Assembly (NCBI GenBank): GCA_002049455.2
Contig: KV918806.1
Span: 248,001-312,000, forward strand
Length of the DNA: 64,000 bases
Direction of reading: 5' to 3'
Origin: Porphyra umbilicalis
Lineage: Eukaryota; Rhodophyta; Bangiophyceae; Bangiales; Bangiaceae
Both the position numbers and the translations under genes were made by a program. How positions within the stretch are numbered: position 1 is the stretch's first letter; every line of letters starts with the position of its first letter. Under the pieces are notes generated by a model. The model had not been told where the DNA came from. It saw only the letters and a program-made list of their open reading frames with translations, and searched no databases. Positions 1 to 12,400 of this stretch are shown piece after piece.

Positions 1-1130
1 TGTTGTGCATGATGGCCACCGACTCGGTGACGGTGACCATCTGCTCAACGGTGGAGTACTTGGCAGGGTGCAAAGCCACATAGAAACGTGCCGTAAGCAC
101 GGCACACAGTCGTTCGACATATTTCCGCAGGGCTTCTTGAAGTCGGTTACATGTAACCTCTACCTCTGTCGTGGGGTTAGAAAACAGAGAGACGAGAAAC
201 GCAAACCGAGGATAAATACAATCCACAGGATAATACAGGAGCGTGCGGGTCGTGCCGTTAGGAGTGTAAAATGATGACGGGGCGGCCATTCACCGTTTGT
301 AACGGATATCTAGAGAGAGGAAACATGCATAACGTTGAGGTCGTTGTGAGATCCAGGACACCCTTCAAATAAATGCCAAATCCACAGGTCCTCATCACAA
401 ACCGTCTTCATCACCACGGAACGCCTCCCGTGGCGACCCTGGTACATGCCGGCGAACGCCTTGGGCGGTTGCGCCACTCCCAGTGGCTGCAGTCCAGAGA
501 TCGCATGCACCCTGGCATCCCGCGCTCAGCATTGCGCGTCAGAATGCGCTGCAGTTCTTCAGCGGTGGAGGGACGCAAATATGACGGTCCAAACTCATTC
601 ACAATAAAGCGCATCAACCTTCGCACCGACAAAGCAATTGCTGAAGCGGAAAGTCGTACATATTCGTCAGTCCTGTTCGGCGCCTTCCCATGGGCAATGA
701 CTCGAAACGCCGCAACTACATTTTGAAAGGGATGAGCCTAGAGCCGGCCAGTCGCATTGATGCGCTGCGAAAAAAAAAGGGCGGTCCTTCACGGCATCGT
801 ATGTGCACGAAGAAACACGCTGCGCGGCACGCGGAACCGACGCTCCAAGCCACCCTAGTTGTGAAAAGGCGGCTCCCCATTCAGACTAAAATAATGTATC
901 AGAACAGCTCGCCAACCTGAGCGGAAGATGCGCTGCTTATTTGGCCGACTGCCCGGCACAGATCCAAAATAACGCAGCCGCCGGTGCACCCGAGACCCAT
1001 AGGCACGCTTCCGCCAATGACACAACGCGTGTAGATGTGCCGCAACCGCCGAGGCAAGTTTGAGGTCCTTCGTATTCTTCGATATCGCGTCGGCAGACAA
1101 ATCAAAAGGGTCTTCTATCGCGCGCAGAAG
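1..1130 (-). pseudogene. PIF/Harbinger-type transposase (plant_tran family), decayed, truncated by the window edge
   Basis: Reading the minus strand from about 1130 down to 1 recovers most of a Harbinger DDE transposase in several frames. The N-terminal part (855-1130) has a GSVPGxRPNK motif typical of this family. It is followed by RRFRVPRSVF, then VVAAFRVIAHG and a DEYVRLS segment (about 640-730), then the first catalytic Asp in LDCSHWEW (487-500). The second Asp lies in SHNDLNVM (about 342), and the C-terminal RLQEALRKYVERL helix at 105-145. Breaks seen: TAG at 855-857, a frame change near 800 and another at a T-run (plus-strand A-run, 770-778), a further TAG near 740, and a frame change near 470 just after the HWEW motif. 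The protein would cut and paste the DNA element. This copy cannot. Its terminal inverted repeats were not found. Confidence 0.8.
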
Positions 1131-1582
1131 ACGGTCACCACGACGGTGGCGGCGGACAGCCGTCGACGACGACGGCGCCGCGCTGAAGGTGCCACCTGCA
1201 CTCGGATCTCTCCAGCAACCCATAGAGAACACACCGGACGAACTAAGCAGATTTCCTTTCGGCCGCCCCCCCATCGGACCGCTTCATTGCCACCCGCTGG
1301 AGCCCCGAAACGGTCGCATCCCGGGGTAGAGGCGCGGACGCCTGTGGTCGCGTGCTCGATGCGACGGTCCGTAGCAGTCGCGATATCGTTGCAAACGGTG
1401 AGCGCTCCAACGCTCTCCCGGGACACAAAGGGCATGGTTTGTAACTCACGTTTCCTAAAAAACCACATGCCACGACTCAAGCATTTCGAACGGCGGCCAA
1501 AGCAGCGCCTGCAAATGAGAGAGCTGAAGAAGATGGTCAGGAGAGCTCCCACTCCCCAAATCTTGCTGAGAATGGGGGACTA
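1131..1582. other. Intergenic, no gene seen
   Basis: No reading frame here has recognisable protein motifs or extends the adjacent transposase convincingly. It probably holds the 5' flank of the Harbinger element. Confidence 0.5.
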
Positions 1583-2639
1583 GTGTCTATTCTACCATGC
1601 TCTGTGATCATTTGCTGTCAACCATGTGATCATTTGATCCCATATGGAAATCGTCGATCCCAGCGTTCCTTCAAATGAAACCGGTTGATTTGGTGCCTAC
1701 AAACTCGGGCTGTCGCGCTTCCCCTCCACACAATGTAGAATTGGAACATCGGCGCAAGCTCTGCGTGGGGACAACGCCCTCCACATGGTTGATAAAGAAA
1801 GACTCGGAAAGAAGTGAACAAAGAAAGCCCATCCTAGTAGGCCCAGCGTCGGTCCTCCCCTCCCCCCCCCCCAGAAGGCCAGCCGGCGGACACTTGTTCT
1901 TGCTATGGCTGGAAAAAGGCACCCTGTGGGCACCACCGTGGTTCTTCGCTGCCGCTCTCTACGTGAGAGAATGACAGCGAGGATCAAGGGAGGCCATGTA
2001 CACTCCCTACCAGGGATCATGGCGCACTAAGAGCTGCCAGAATTTCAACCAGCAGGTACTCCGACTCGGACGAAAAAAGATGATAGGGGACGTTACGAGT
2101 TGACCTTCGTCCAGTCCCCCCCCCCCCTTTTTTTTTTTTTGCCCCTGACATCCTCATGCGCCGTTCTATCATCCAAAAGGCCACCAACTTGTTGTTTTTG
2201 TGCTTTCTTCTGAAAGCTTTGACCCCCCTGTGTGCTCAAACGTTCACTGCCTCTGGGGGGGGACCATCCTGCAAAATGAACCGGAAAGATGTCGGAGTAG
2301 GTCCCACATTTGCGTGCTACCGTCTTCCCAACGCTTTCCCAGGTTCTTCGAGTTACGTGGGCGCAGGCGACGCGCCTTTCTATGTCCAGGAAGCAGCCTC
2401 TCCCCGACCCTGTGGTACTTCTCCTGGGCGCAGAACAGTTTGACGTAACCACGCTTCTTCAGAAGTGTTAACCTCGACTTAAAGCTCCATATGCTGGCCC
2501 ACGACTAAACCGTGACGGCTGAGCTCATTTCTGCAGGCAGAATTGCTCCCAAGCCAGCGGTTTCCTCAGTGAACAGCAGTAAAAAGTGAGATCATCCTAT
2601 CCCCTGGGGATCAATTGATGACAGTGGTAGAATAGACAC
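1583..2639. mobile_element. Putative non-autonomous TIR element (about 1.06 kb) flanked by TA
   Basis: GTGTCTATTCTACCA at 1583-1597 is the exact reverse complement of the sequence at 2625-2639. Both ends are bordered by TA (1581-1582 and 2640-2641), which would fit a Tc1/mariner-type TA target duplication. Sub-terminal similarity continues imperfectly (a TGATCCC-containing block just inside each end). The interior has no convincing coding frame and contains a C-run followed by a T-run near 2118-2140. A MITE-like derivative is the simplest reading. The superfamily is an inference from the TA alone. Confidence 0.6.
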
Positions 2640-2641
2640 TA

Positions 2642-3330
2642 GGGCGTCACCCCCAAATTTCTGCTCGCCGAATGGGTGTGTACTTATGTGATTTCAACCA
2701 TATATATTCGGGTTTTCTCTTGGCGCTTTGGGGTGCCCGACGTTGCTGTGGAGCCGTCCCCAACCCCAGGAGCCAGATTGAGCCGCGTGGAGCATTTGAG
2801 AAACACGTTTCTGAAACGTATACACATTCGGACTTGGGGAAGATTTTGTTGGGTGTGCTCTGAGAGCGAATCGGGTCGCCGGCGGGGAATGCAAGAGATC
2901 AATGTTCGTCGGGGAACGCGCGACTCCCAGAGAGATTCTCTTCCGAGATGTCCGCTGATGTCTCGACTAGTGCCCCGTGGCCGGCTAGCGCCTGGAGGGC
3001 ACTTTGAATTGTAAGACCGGCCACTATTCAATAACATGGCAGGTGTCACCATGACGACAGGACGCGCGGGTGTCAGTTCATGCAAACACTGTTCATCACA
3101 CTCCTGGACTGCGCCTTCATCATGCCCATACCGACACAGCACCCTGGTGTACTCTTCCCTGTGCAACCCACCCCAGCCCATCTGTATGTCCAAGCACATC
3201 TCACCCCACTTCAACAATCGCACATGCCCCACCCCATACACTCCAACCTCCGGACCCTACCCACATCCACGCCATGTGAACCCGCCTGGCCTCGCCTGAT
3301 ACACACTGCGCACCCTACCGACCCCGCCCT
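2642..3330. other. Intergenic, nothing recognised
   Basis: Moderate-complexity sequence. No frame with family motifs. It grades into the C-rich simple repeat that follows. Confidence 0.4.
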
Positions 3331-3735
3331 ACGCACACGCGCACCACCCCAGCCCACCCCGCGCCGCCTCCTACGCACCCCACACCCCCCACCCCCCCAA
3401 CCCACTCCCCACCCACCCCTCCACCCCACCCCCCACGCCCCCCCCCACCCCACCCCCCCCCACCTCACCCCACTCCCCCCCACCCCACCCCCCCTCACTT
3501 CTCCCCACACCACCCCCACCCCACACCCCCCCACCCCACACCCCCCGACCCCAAACCCCCCGACCCCACACCCCCCCCACCCCACACCCCCCCCACCCCA
3601 CACACCCCCCACCCCACACACCCCCCACCCCACACACCCCCCAACCCACACACCCCCCACCCCACACCCCTCCCACCCCACACCCTTCCCACCCCACACC
3701 CCCCCACCCTACCCGCACCCACCCGACCCCGCCGC
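3331..3735. repeat. C/A simple repeat (variants of CCCCACA)
   Basis: Nearly G-free on the plus strand, built from irregular CCCCAC, CCCCACACA and CCCCCCAC units. Long open frames across it on both strands (Pro/His/Thr-rich or Gly/Val-rich) are a consequence of composition and are not genes. Confidence 0.9.
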
Positions 3736-5470
3736 GATCACGCCACCCCACCCGACCCATGCCCCCACCCCACCCACCAACGACGACCACGGCCGAGACT
3801 ACTTTTGGACGAAATAATTCTGTGACGGGAGCTGAAATTCCGACCGACCCGCACGTTATGTGCATGCCGTGTCATGAATTACACTTGTACCTGTGAACTC
3901 TGGCCCAGTGGCTGGAATCGGATGTGAAAACTGACACTGTTGAACGATCAGCGATCGGGGGTGGTCGTCTACGGACAAAACGTAGCCTACCAGCGTCTTT
4001 AAGAGAGTCGACTGTAAGGATTTCTCAAGACCTCATGCCGCGTTGTTGAATCCCACATAGCACGAGCACGCGGACGTCGCGCCTCTGCCGCCCGTCGGGA
4101 GATTGCGGGATGGGAAGCACCGCTGCGAGCTCTTCCCTTCTCGCTCGGACGCCTGGTAGTGACCGCCACTCCCTTTCCTTCCCATAGAACACATACTGCT
4201 CTCCGAACAGATGCCCACGGTGGGCGCTGCCACAGGCCCGGCGACCATGTTTATCCGCCGTTGAGAAGCCACACGGACTGATACTGTGCTTTTCTCTCCG
4301 TGATGCCACCCATGGACACGGCGAGCAGCGCGACAGCAGCCGCTGCCACCAATGAACATGTGAATCTCTTGCTTCTCGACGTGGTTTCTAGCACTGCAAC
4401 ATGGGTCGCGCCTCGGACGAGAATGCAGCATAGGGATTAAGAGCGGTGCTGCCGATCATCATCGGGGTGGCATTCTGCTAAGACGCGGTCCACCACACGG
4501 TCCACTGGCCCTGGAAAGGTCGGTGGGCGGCAGTGCTGGGCACTGGATATATCTCGTCGGGGTACTGACTACCGCCCGCGGCGTGGCGTCACGACTGGCT
4601 GCGATGGCGATAGAAGTTTCTACGATAGACGCTTTTATTGGAGCGTGGCGGCCACAACGGTGGCCGTGCCCGCCCCTCCGACCGTAACTCCCCGCCGCGA
4701 GCTCCTCCGAGAAAATCTTCGAAGTGCGCACACCCACAACAATCAGCGGTAGCTACAGCGAGCAGACTCCAAATATGCGAGGCGACGCCGCTGCGCCGCT
4801 CACGCTGCCACTCTAGCCCTGGTCCAGTGTAGCATCCAGCGTAATGCACCTATTCGCTGGATCAACAACGAGCTCGTTTTTCACTCGACTTCCTTGCACG
4901 ATTCTTGCACGAGCCCTCGTACCGACCTCTGTTGAGGGCTTTTCTTGTCAAAAACTCGTTACAACATGCATACGTTCACATCCGGGCATTTTGCACCGAC
5001 TTTTTGGATGCATCAGAAACATCATCAGAAGCGCTTTTTATGGTGTACAGGACAATGGTGTGAATGCTCGGATGCCAGAGTATGCATATGCTCAACATGT
5101 GCGTACGAAGTCTCCCTTCCCCCAAAAGAGGTGGTTACGAGCTTTCAACACGCTGCATGAGGAGACCCTTTTCGTCGCGTGCATATCAAGTCGCGAACGG
5201 GGCACCAAGGTGCTGCGCAAGTGCCGGTTTTTGAACTGAGGTTCCTCGTGCGTGCAATATAATGATAGTTATTGCCATCCACCCAACCGACATCTGTCCG
5301 TCGAAGGAGGATGGTTGCGCTGCTGTGCTTGTCCATTCCACCAAGTTTTTCGGTCAGTCCAAAAGAACTGTGTATTCCGTGCGCAGAAAGCGGCTCACGG
5401 ACAACCCCCACCCCGGGGGTTGCGACACGATCCGCATCGCTCTCCGGGTCTTTTGACTTTCGCTTGTTCC
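3736..5470. other. Intergenic, no gene seen
   Basis: Several short open frames exist on both strands but none shows domain motifs, and they overlap each other in all frames. I see no repeat structure here. Confidence 0.4.
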
Positions 5471-6400
5471 CCATCTTCTGTGCTTGCCCGCCGCACCACC
5501 GCCTCTTCCACTGCCGCCCTCCTCCGCGGCCACCCTCTATGAAACAATCTCGTTCGTGACCACTCTGCAAGGTGACAACGCTTCCCCTGAGGGCCACAAT
5601 CTCCACCCCCGCATGGGGCCACTTCTCACTACGGCTGCTACCGTGGCGGCGGCGAATGAACTGTCAGCGTGGTGACAACATCTGCCGCACTCCCGCCGCC
5701 TCCACGAGCGCCGGCGGCACTGGTTGCCACCCTCAAGGCCACCGCACCCCCATCGTCGCCCCGCTACCGCCCTCAACGCTTGTCCCCTCTGCCCTTCTCG
5801 AGGGCCTCTCCGTCCGCCTCCTCTTTTGCCACCACCGCGAATGTCCCCGTGGCAGTCCGCTCCGCTTACCGTCGTCGGACAGCGGCGCGCTACGCGGGCG
5901 GGACACCTCAATTCAGCACCCAAGCCCCTGATTCCGCCACCAACTCAATAGCGACCACCACTGCCATCACCGTAGAGCTTCCCCCGCCGTCACTCTCTGT
6001 ATCACCACCGCCTCGGGGCTACTCCCGCCGTCACCCTGCCCACCACCACCGCGTGACCACCCCTAGCCGTGGCCCTGCTTGCTACCACCTTGGGGCTGTT
6101 CCCGCCGTCACCCTTTCCACCACCACCTCGGAGCTGCCCCCGCAGTCACCTTTCCAAGCACCACCCCGGGCCTGCTCCCGCCGTCGCCCTGCGAACAACC
6201 ACCGCGTCGAAGCTTCCCTCGCCGTCACTCTGCCCTTCATCACCACGGGACCGCCCTTGTCGTCGCCCTGCCCACCACCACCGCCAGGATGTACCCGCAG
6301 TCACCCTGCCTACCATCACCACCTGGCGGTAGCCCCCGCCGTCGCCCTCGCCACTACTATCGCGGGGCTGCAGCTGCCGTCTTCCTGCCCAGAACCACCG
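5471..6400. repeat. Degenerate GC-rich minisatellite
   Basis: From about 5960 the plus strand repeats a diverged unit of roughly 42-48 bp built around CCACCACCGC and CCCGCCGTCACCC, for example near 6025, 6095, 6170, 6205, 6260 and 6320. The 5471-5960 part is compositionally similar (C-rich, triplet-like) without a clear unit. Open frames through it are Pro/Ala/His-rich and repeat-driven. Confidence 0.65.
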
Positions 6401-8004
6401 CGGGGTTGTCTTCGCCGTTTCCTTGCCGCGTACGTCAACGGTTGGCTTCCATATCAGCTGCTGCCATGGTGACGTACAGAAGCATAGGTGCGACGGGTGG
6501 GGGGAGGGGGCAACAGAGGTTGGAAGGTGCAGCTCGTCGTAAGATAGCGCGGTCCCTCCACCGCCTGGCGTGGAAGACCCCGACCGCCGCCGTCCGGCAG
6601 GACACTGGTACAACACTGGTACTTCCTTTGGCATGTGCGCCACACTCAGCACCCCCGCTTTTTTCAGGTGCACAGTACCCACAAGATGGACCCATGCTGC
6701 AACGCATTAGTCTTGTCCTGTGACCCGTCCTTTTGTAAGGACCTACCTAGGTAGTGGGCATAGCTGAATACTGCGCAGTCTGAGGTGCTGGGTAGTGGGT
6801 GCGGGCTCCAGTGACGAGGGGGGGGGAGGGGGGGAGGTCGGGCGTTGCCGCAAAGGATGGAGGCTGAACCGCACCATTGCTTGGGTGGCCACGTCTTTCT
6901 TTTTCTGCTGGTACAACTGCGGGGGTTCATGTGCTCGCGCACCAGTGGGGGACTCATGCGCTTGAATCCACAGCGATAGGAAGCTAGTAGCCAGCGTCGT
7001 CTTCGGCGGCGTGGGCGCAGATTTCCTGTACGCACGGGCTGCACAGTGGTGTCCCTTCGCATATGTGTTGTCCTATCTGGCTCCGCATTTGTACTGAGAG
7101 CATTCCCACCAATGTCGTGCCAACGGTCTGAGACGGTGCAATGAAACCGCTCCGCGTGGCCCTGCGATTGGTCGGTTGCCAACGGGCCAACGCGTTGCCA
7201 ACGGGCAATAATATGGTTGAAATGGAGTGGGCTTCCTTTCAAAGTTCTGGGAGCCATTGGCCTCGGCGTTGTTGGCCGCAGTGCGCGGTTGCCAACGGAG
7301 GACACGTATCAGCGTCGTCGCAAATATCGAAATGAAGAGGCGTCTGTCGAATACGTGCCGAACATGTCACGGAATGCGTGTGAACAGAGCCCAAACCGTC
7401 CAAATCAAGGCAGTTTATCGAAACACGTGGAGGCCTTTTGGTACCACTTTAGATCGAATCCGCGCGAATGCATGACGTGTGCCGCGGTCGCACCCCCTCG
7501 TGTTGTACGAGGCCTTCGAAGCTGAGTCATCCCGGTCGAATGGTCGCCTGCGGTATCGTGCCCTGCCGATTTGGGTGAATGCGTGGCCCTTGAGCCCTCT
7601 ACGTGTCTCTCTCTACTGTGTGCGTTCCACCTCAGGCTGACTAGGCCGGTTTCGAAGGCGCTGGCCCGCCCGGTCCGCTGACTGTGATGTCCCAAAACGG
7701 CCAAGGCTGGGCCAAAAAGGGTCGATATAGGGCACCGACCGACACCCAGGAACTTTTAAGTGCGTCCTCTTGACTTTGTGTGCGTGCCCCCTGCGGTTGT
7801 ACGCACTGCTGCTACCTGTGGAATACGAGACGTTGACATACCAGGAAACAAGCTCCCTTTTGACCCGTGCACTGGCTCGTCCGCACACGAACGCTGACGT
7901 CTCCTGCGATCGGTGCTCGCCAGCCAATGACGAGCGGACACCCCTCTCTAGACTTCGGGCGCCGGCCCCATACCCGCCCCGCGCGAGCGCTTCCCACAGA
8001 CACA
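6401..8004. other. Intergenic; cluster of GTTGCCAACGG motifs at 7170-7305
   Basis: No coding frame with recognisable motifs. The notable feature is three copies of GTTGCCAACGG(G) near 7176, 7193 and 7290 with a nearby GGCCAACG. The same hexamers cluster again near 30.6 kb. The stretch between 7500 and 8004 has nothing I can name. Confidence 0.4.
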
Positions 8005-9442
8005 GTATCCGTCATGCCCCAGTTCGTGGCAACTGCTGCAGCCATCTGGCTTTAACTCATGCCCAGCGAAAAATAGACATATGACTGGCTTCAGCAGTCT
8101 CGCACGAGGACGGCAATGATCTCCGTTTCTCATGGGGCGCTCCCGTTTATTTTCTAGAAAATGAGGTCGAAAAACCCCCGGTACCAGTTCGTGACATAAT
8201 GACTGATTGTGTGAGAACGACCTGGAATCGCACATTACAGTTGGAAACACTTACTGTGGAACAAACAATTTGATCCAGATTGCCCAAGATTCTTGCCTGC
8301 GCGACCAATAGGGATACGCTGGTGAAGCGACTGCCAAGCTGTGACATGGTGTCCGTCGTCCCGTGTCGCCTCCTCCCCAGTCCCTGCTGCGACAACAGCC
8401 TATACAGGTCGCCTGCGGGCCCGCGCCCCCCCCCCCCCGCCTCAATACCGTGGCGCTCCTCATGCACTTCGCAACGCCCGCCCTTCTCGGCACACCGACG
8501 TTCGCCATAGACACTCCAGTCCTACCCCCACTGCAAGACTGGCCCTCCTTCCCCCCCCTCCTTTTTCATCAGCCATCACGTGAGAGACGCCTATCGAAAG
8601 AGAGACTATGCAACAGATTGTTTTTTTCTCCCGCCAAACGATGTGTAGCACGCCATGGGGAGCGCGGAGCTGTCAGAATCGGCAACTTGGTGCGCTTCTC
8701 ACGGCAAAGCCAGCAGGTCCTCCTCGTCCGGGAAGAAGAAGAGTGGCGGACCGGGCCTGTGCAAGGCTCGTCAATAATGAAGCGGCGCGCCTGGGCTGAG
8801 ACGAGTCCAAATCGATTGCCAAACGCCTTGGTACTCAGCTCCCCGGTGCGCGAGAGACGCAGGCCCGCAAACATGGTCTGATAACTTGCAGCATCACCAT
8901 CCAATGTGGCAAGCCGCCGCCGCGGTGGCATTGCGCGTCACTCAGAGGGGGGGATGGGGACATTGGTACTATCAGTCTGTGAGAGTGTGGCAAGTGCGCT
9001 CAGTGTGGGGCATGTGGCGCCGAGAGGTAACTGGCCGGATGCGAAAGGTCGGGGGGAAGAAGACGCGGGCATCTGCGAACGTGAAAACGGCCAAGTCAAC
9101 AGAATGTGAGCCCACGGTGTCCTCAGAGCAGGTAGTTAGGCATCAAATTGATTTCCGAGAGTGCGCCCTTTTTTTCCTCTCGGCGTGCTGTTCGGTCCCC
9201 CTTGCTATATTTTGGGCGCGCTTGGCACCGAAGGCGAACTCACGAGTTCGCGCGTTCAACGGTGTGCAACATGGTTCCCTGCCTGTTTGTGTTCCTTTTT
9301 TGAAAAACTGGTATATGGGCGCTTTACCCTCATTTCTGTCACAACCGAACCCGATTTCATGAGTAAACACTGTTGATTTGTCACACAATCTCGGGTTGTC
9401 ACGAACTGGCACAGTTGTCACGAACTGGCACCTGACGGATAC
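8005..9442. mobile_element. TIR element, copy A (1.44 kb)
   Basis: Starts GTATCCGTCATG and ends with the reverse complement GACGGATAC. The two ends match over about 30 bp (consensus ending CCAGTTCGTGACAACTG). The CCAGTTCGTGACA box also recurs sub-terminally (near 8185, and twice near 9402-9430), like transposase-binding sites. CACA flanks both ends (8001-8004, 9443-9446), a possible 4-bp target duplication. Apart from the outer 60 or so bases and one G in a G-run, the sequence is identical to copy B (13583-15021) in reverse orientation. The coding potential is a 120-codon frame (8569-8931, minus), not assignable to a family. The element is probably non-autonomous. Confidence 0.75.
8569..8931 (-). 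CDS. Hypothetical 120-aa frame inside TIR element copy A
   Basis: ATG-started frame identical at protein level to 14095-14457 in copy B. Residues 1-50 look like ordinary protein. A CWLCREKRTKL segment near residue 73 vaguely recalls the C-terminal zinc finger of piggyBac transposases, but the cysteines needed after it are not in this frame and the element ends do not resemble piggyBac ends. Because both copies are nearly identical DNA, conservation of the frame says nothing about selection. It may be a transposase remnant or may not be coding. Confidence 0.25.
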   Translation of the reverse strand: MPPRRRLATLDGDAASYQTMFAGLRLSRTGELSTKAFGNRFGLVSAQARRFIIDEPCTGPVRHSSSSRTRRTCWLCREKRTKLPILTAPRSPWRATHRLAGEKNNLLHSLSFDRRLSRDG

Positions 9443-12400
9443 CACACACCGCCACGTCCCGCGCGCGCGCGTATTGCCCCCCCCCACCACGCCACTCGCG
9501 CACTCCGGCACCCCCGCCGCCGCCCCCGCGTCGCCGCCGCCCCGGCCGACCTTTGCACCGATCCGCGCAGCCGTCACCGCCCGCCGCCGCCCCCCGCGCT
9601 CCCGTCGTCGTCATCGCCGTCCGCGCCCCCCGCCCCCGCCGAGCGCCGCCGCCGCCCGCACCAGCCGCATTCGCTGCCGCCCCCTGCGACCGCTGCCGCC
9701 ACCCGCGCCCCAGTCCTTGTCGTCGCCGTCCGCCTTCCCGCCGCCACAGACCGCCGCCTCTGCACCGGCCCACTGAAACAACCGTCCCCGCTGCCAATGG
9801 CGGCCCTCGCTGGCTGCCGTCACCGCACCGACCCCCGTCCCCGCCATCGCCGTGCAGGCAACACGCCATCGACGATGCCGCCGTCACCAGCCCTGCAGCC
9901 GCCCACGCCAACCTGCGACCCCGTCTGCCTCCACCCACACGGTCGTTGCCCCCGCCTTCGCCTCCGCCCAACACAACGAACGCCGCCACGCCCGCCCGCG
10001 CCCAGGCAGACCACCGCCAACCACGCCGGTCACCCCCGCCAACCGCCGCCAGCGTCTCGAACTTCGTTCCCGACCACGCCGACATCGCCAACGCCGACCG
10101 CCGCCCCCGCCGACCCTGCGAATACCGTGCTCGCCCCTGCTAACGTCCCGACCCGCGCACCCGCCCCCGCCGACCGCCGTCATCGCCGACCGTAAACCCC
10201 GCCGACAACGCCAACACCGTCCCCTCCCTGTTCAATACCGCCGACCCCGCCGCCGCCATTCGTGCCGCGACAGCTTCCTCGCCCGTCGCAGTCGGCCGGC
10301 ACCACATCGGCCGCACCCGCCGCCGTCCGCCGCCCCGGCCTTGTTGATGTCGGACGCCGACAAACCCGGCGCCTCATCCACCGCCTCCCGCGTTACCGCT
10401 ACCGCCACGCCGCCGTCAGGCGCCGACCCCCCCGCACCACACCGCACCCCCGTTGCCCTCGCCGGCGCCTTGTCCTGTTGCTGCCTACGTCTTTCCAGCC
10501 GCCGCACTCATTTTTCCCGTCCGGACCTCCGCCGCGTCCCCCTCCCCCGTCCGTCGCGGTCGCCAGCGGGACAAACCGTCCCAGCAGCCGTCCCACGTTG
10601 CCTCAATTTGTGGTAGTATGCCATCTACCGCGGTCACCTGTCGCGATCCGTCTCAACTCGAGGCCCAAATCGCAGAGGACCACACAGGCCCAGGGTCACT
10701 TACCAGGCCATGTCATTGGAATGGTTAGGAAGACGGTCACTAACTGAGTGACCCAAGTAACGGCTTAACGAGCGACTTGCTTTCGTACTGAAGTTCGGGA
10801 AATATACACCCAAGTTGGGTATCCGTTATATCTTCATAATCCTCGTGGGTTTTCATCCGGCGCTAATGTTTTGATAATTACGCCTTGCTTACTTGATGGG
10901 CTTCGTTTGCGCGGGAGCGATGCGTGGTTTACTACCTTCCACTCCCAGTGGAAGTGGGTGGCCCTAGTGGGTCGGGGTGCGTGTTCATGTTGGGACCCCG
11001 TTTTTGCGTGTTCTGGGCGGGGTCCCCGAGGATATATAAGGGGGGAGGTCTGCGCTGCTGGCCCCAACCCCCTTTGCCCCCCAAGTAAACAATCGGCTCC
11101 AACAGTGCTGTGTCGTGCTCGTCGGGGTGTGACTGGCCACGCCAGTTGTGTGTTGGCGGTTCTGGTGTGTTCTTCCGGAGTCCTTAATCGGGATTACCGG
11201 GCGTCACGGCAAGGTCGCCCCCTGGGCTGGGGGTGGGTGTGCTGTGACGCCACACCATTCCCGCCCGCTCTCCGCCCCCTCTGCCGCCGCGCAGGTTCCA
11301 CGGCCAGCTTCCCCACGGCGGCGGCGGTGACCAGCCCCGCTGCTCCAGTCCATCTCTACCTTGCCCGTCGCGGCGCCCGCGCGGTAAGCACCTCCGCATG
11401 CGCGTGCCCTGTGGGAAAAAAACCAGGATAAAACCCGAATCGCTGTCCCAGGCACTGTTGCGGTGGGCATGGAACAGAACCCGGATATAACCAGGATCGA
11501 TTAGAATTTGATTGGCTGACAATCGTCCTCGCGGGCAGCCGACAGCAGCATGGGGCCTCGCAGTTATCCTCAACACTGCAGCACTTCTCTGACCAAATTC
11601 AGTACCGTGGTTTTATTTATTGGATCCATACGCAAAGGCCACGAGGGCGAAAGACGGCGACAAAGGCCACCGCCATGGACACCCACCGCCACTACCACCC
11701 CCATATGCACCGTCATAAAGGCGAAGACAGAGCCAAGCCCGTCACCCAGCAACACTGGGACGCAAACCGACAAGGACTTGGCTCGGACACACTGACTATG
11801 AGCCACCACATCCCCCCCTCCCCCCTCCACAGAAAAGCACCATCCTCATCTCCCCTTCCCCCCCTCTCTTACTGAGAGGACGAGCGCAGTCGAGCTCAAG
11901 AAGCAAAAAAAGAAAAGAAATAAGGAAACAGCAACGTGGAACAACAGAGAAAACGGAAAACGGTCAGAAGACGTCCCGTTGGAAGCAAGAAGTCATGGCA
12001 CGACCCTGCGCCACACATTGCGGTCTGCGTCACACCCTAGAGTCTACTGCAAGCTACCCGTGCAACACAAGATGCTCTAAGCAACCGCCCTCTCACCCTT
12101 GTACACAGGGACGCCACCTCCCCCCCCACATCCTGCACCCCCGAAGGAAGTCAACAGTCTGACACAGGTGGGCAAATTAACATGGAAAAGAGGAAGCAGC
12201 CAAGCGCAGAAGGTGAATAAAGGGAACGGACGGGGGTGAGGTGCGGTTGGAGACGGGACCTGCATGAGGAGTGCGCGGCACTCGAGGCGCGGCCACCGAC
12301 CGCCGCAAGGAACCGCGCCTCACCCCCCCCCCCCCGAAAAGCGACACAAAGATATACTTGACATGTTACACACGGTGGGCAGGCAATTCAAACAGCCCCA

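Noticed and set aside
3080..3865. Long open frames across the C/A repeat on both strands
   Set aside because: They are Pro/His/Thr or Gly/Val runs produced by the repeat. All frames are open at once.
8569..8931. piggyBac-like zinc finger (CWLCREKRTKL) in the 1.44-kb element
   Set aside because: Only one Cys pair is in frame and the ends (GTATCCGTCA, no TTAA) are not piggyBac-type.
9399..10747. Several 130-250 codon frames rich in Arg/Pro/Ala
   Set aside because: Low-complexity CCG-rich DNA, overlapping on both strands, no motifs.
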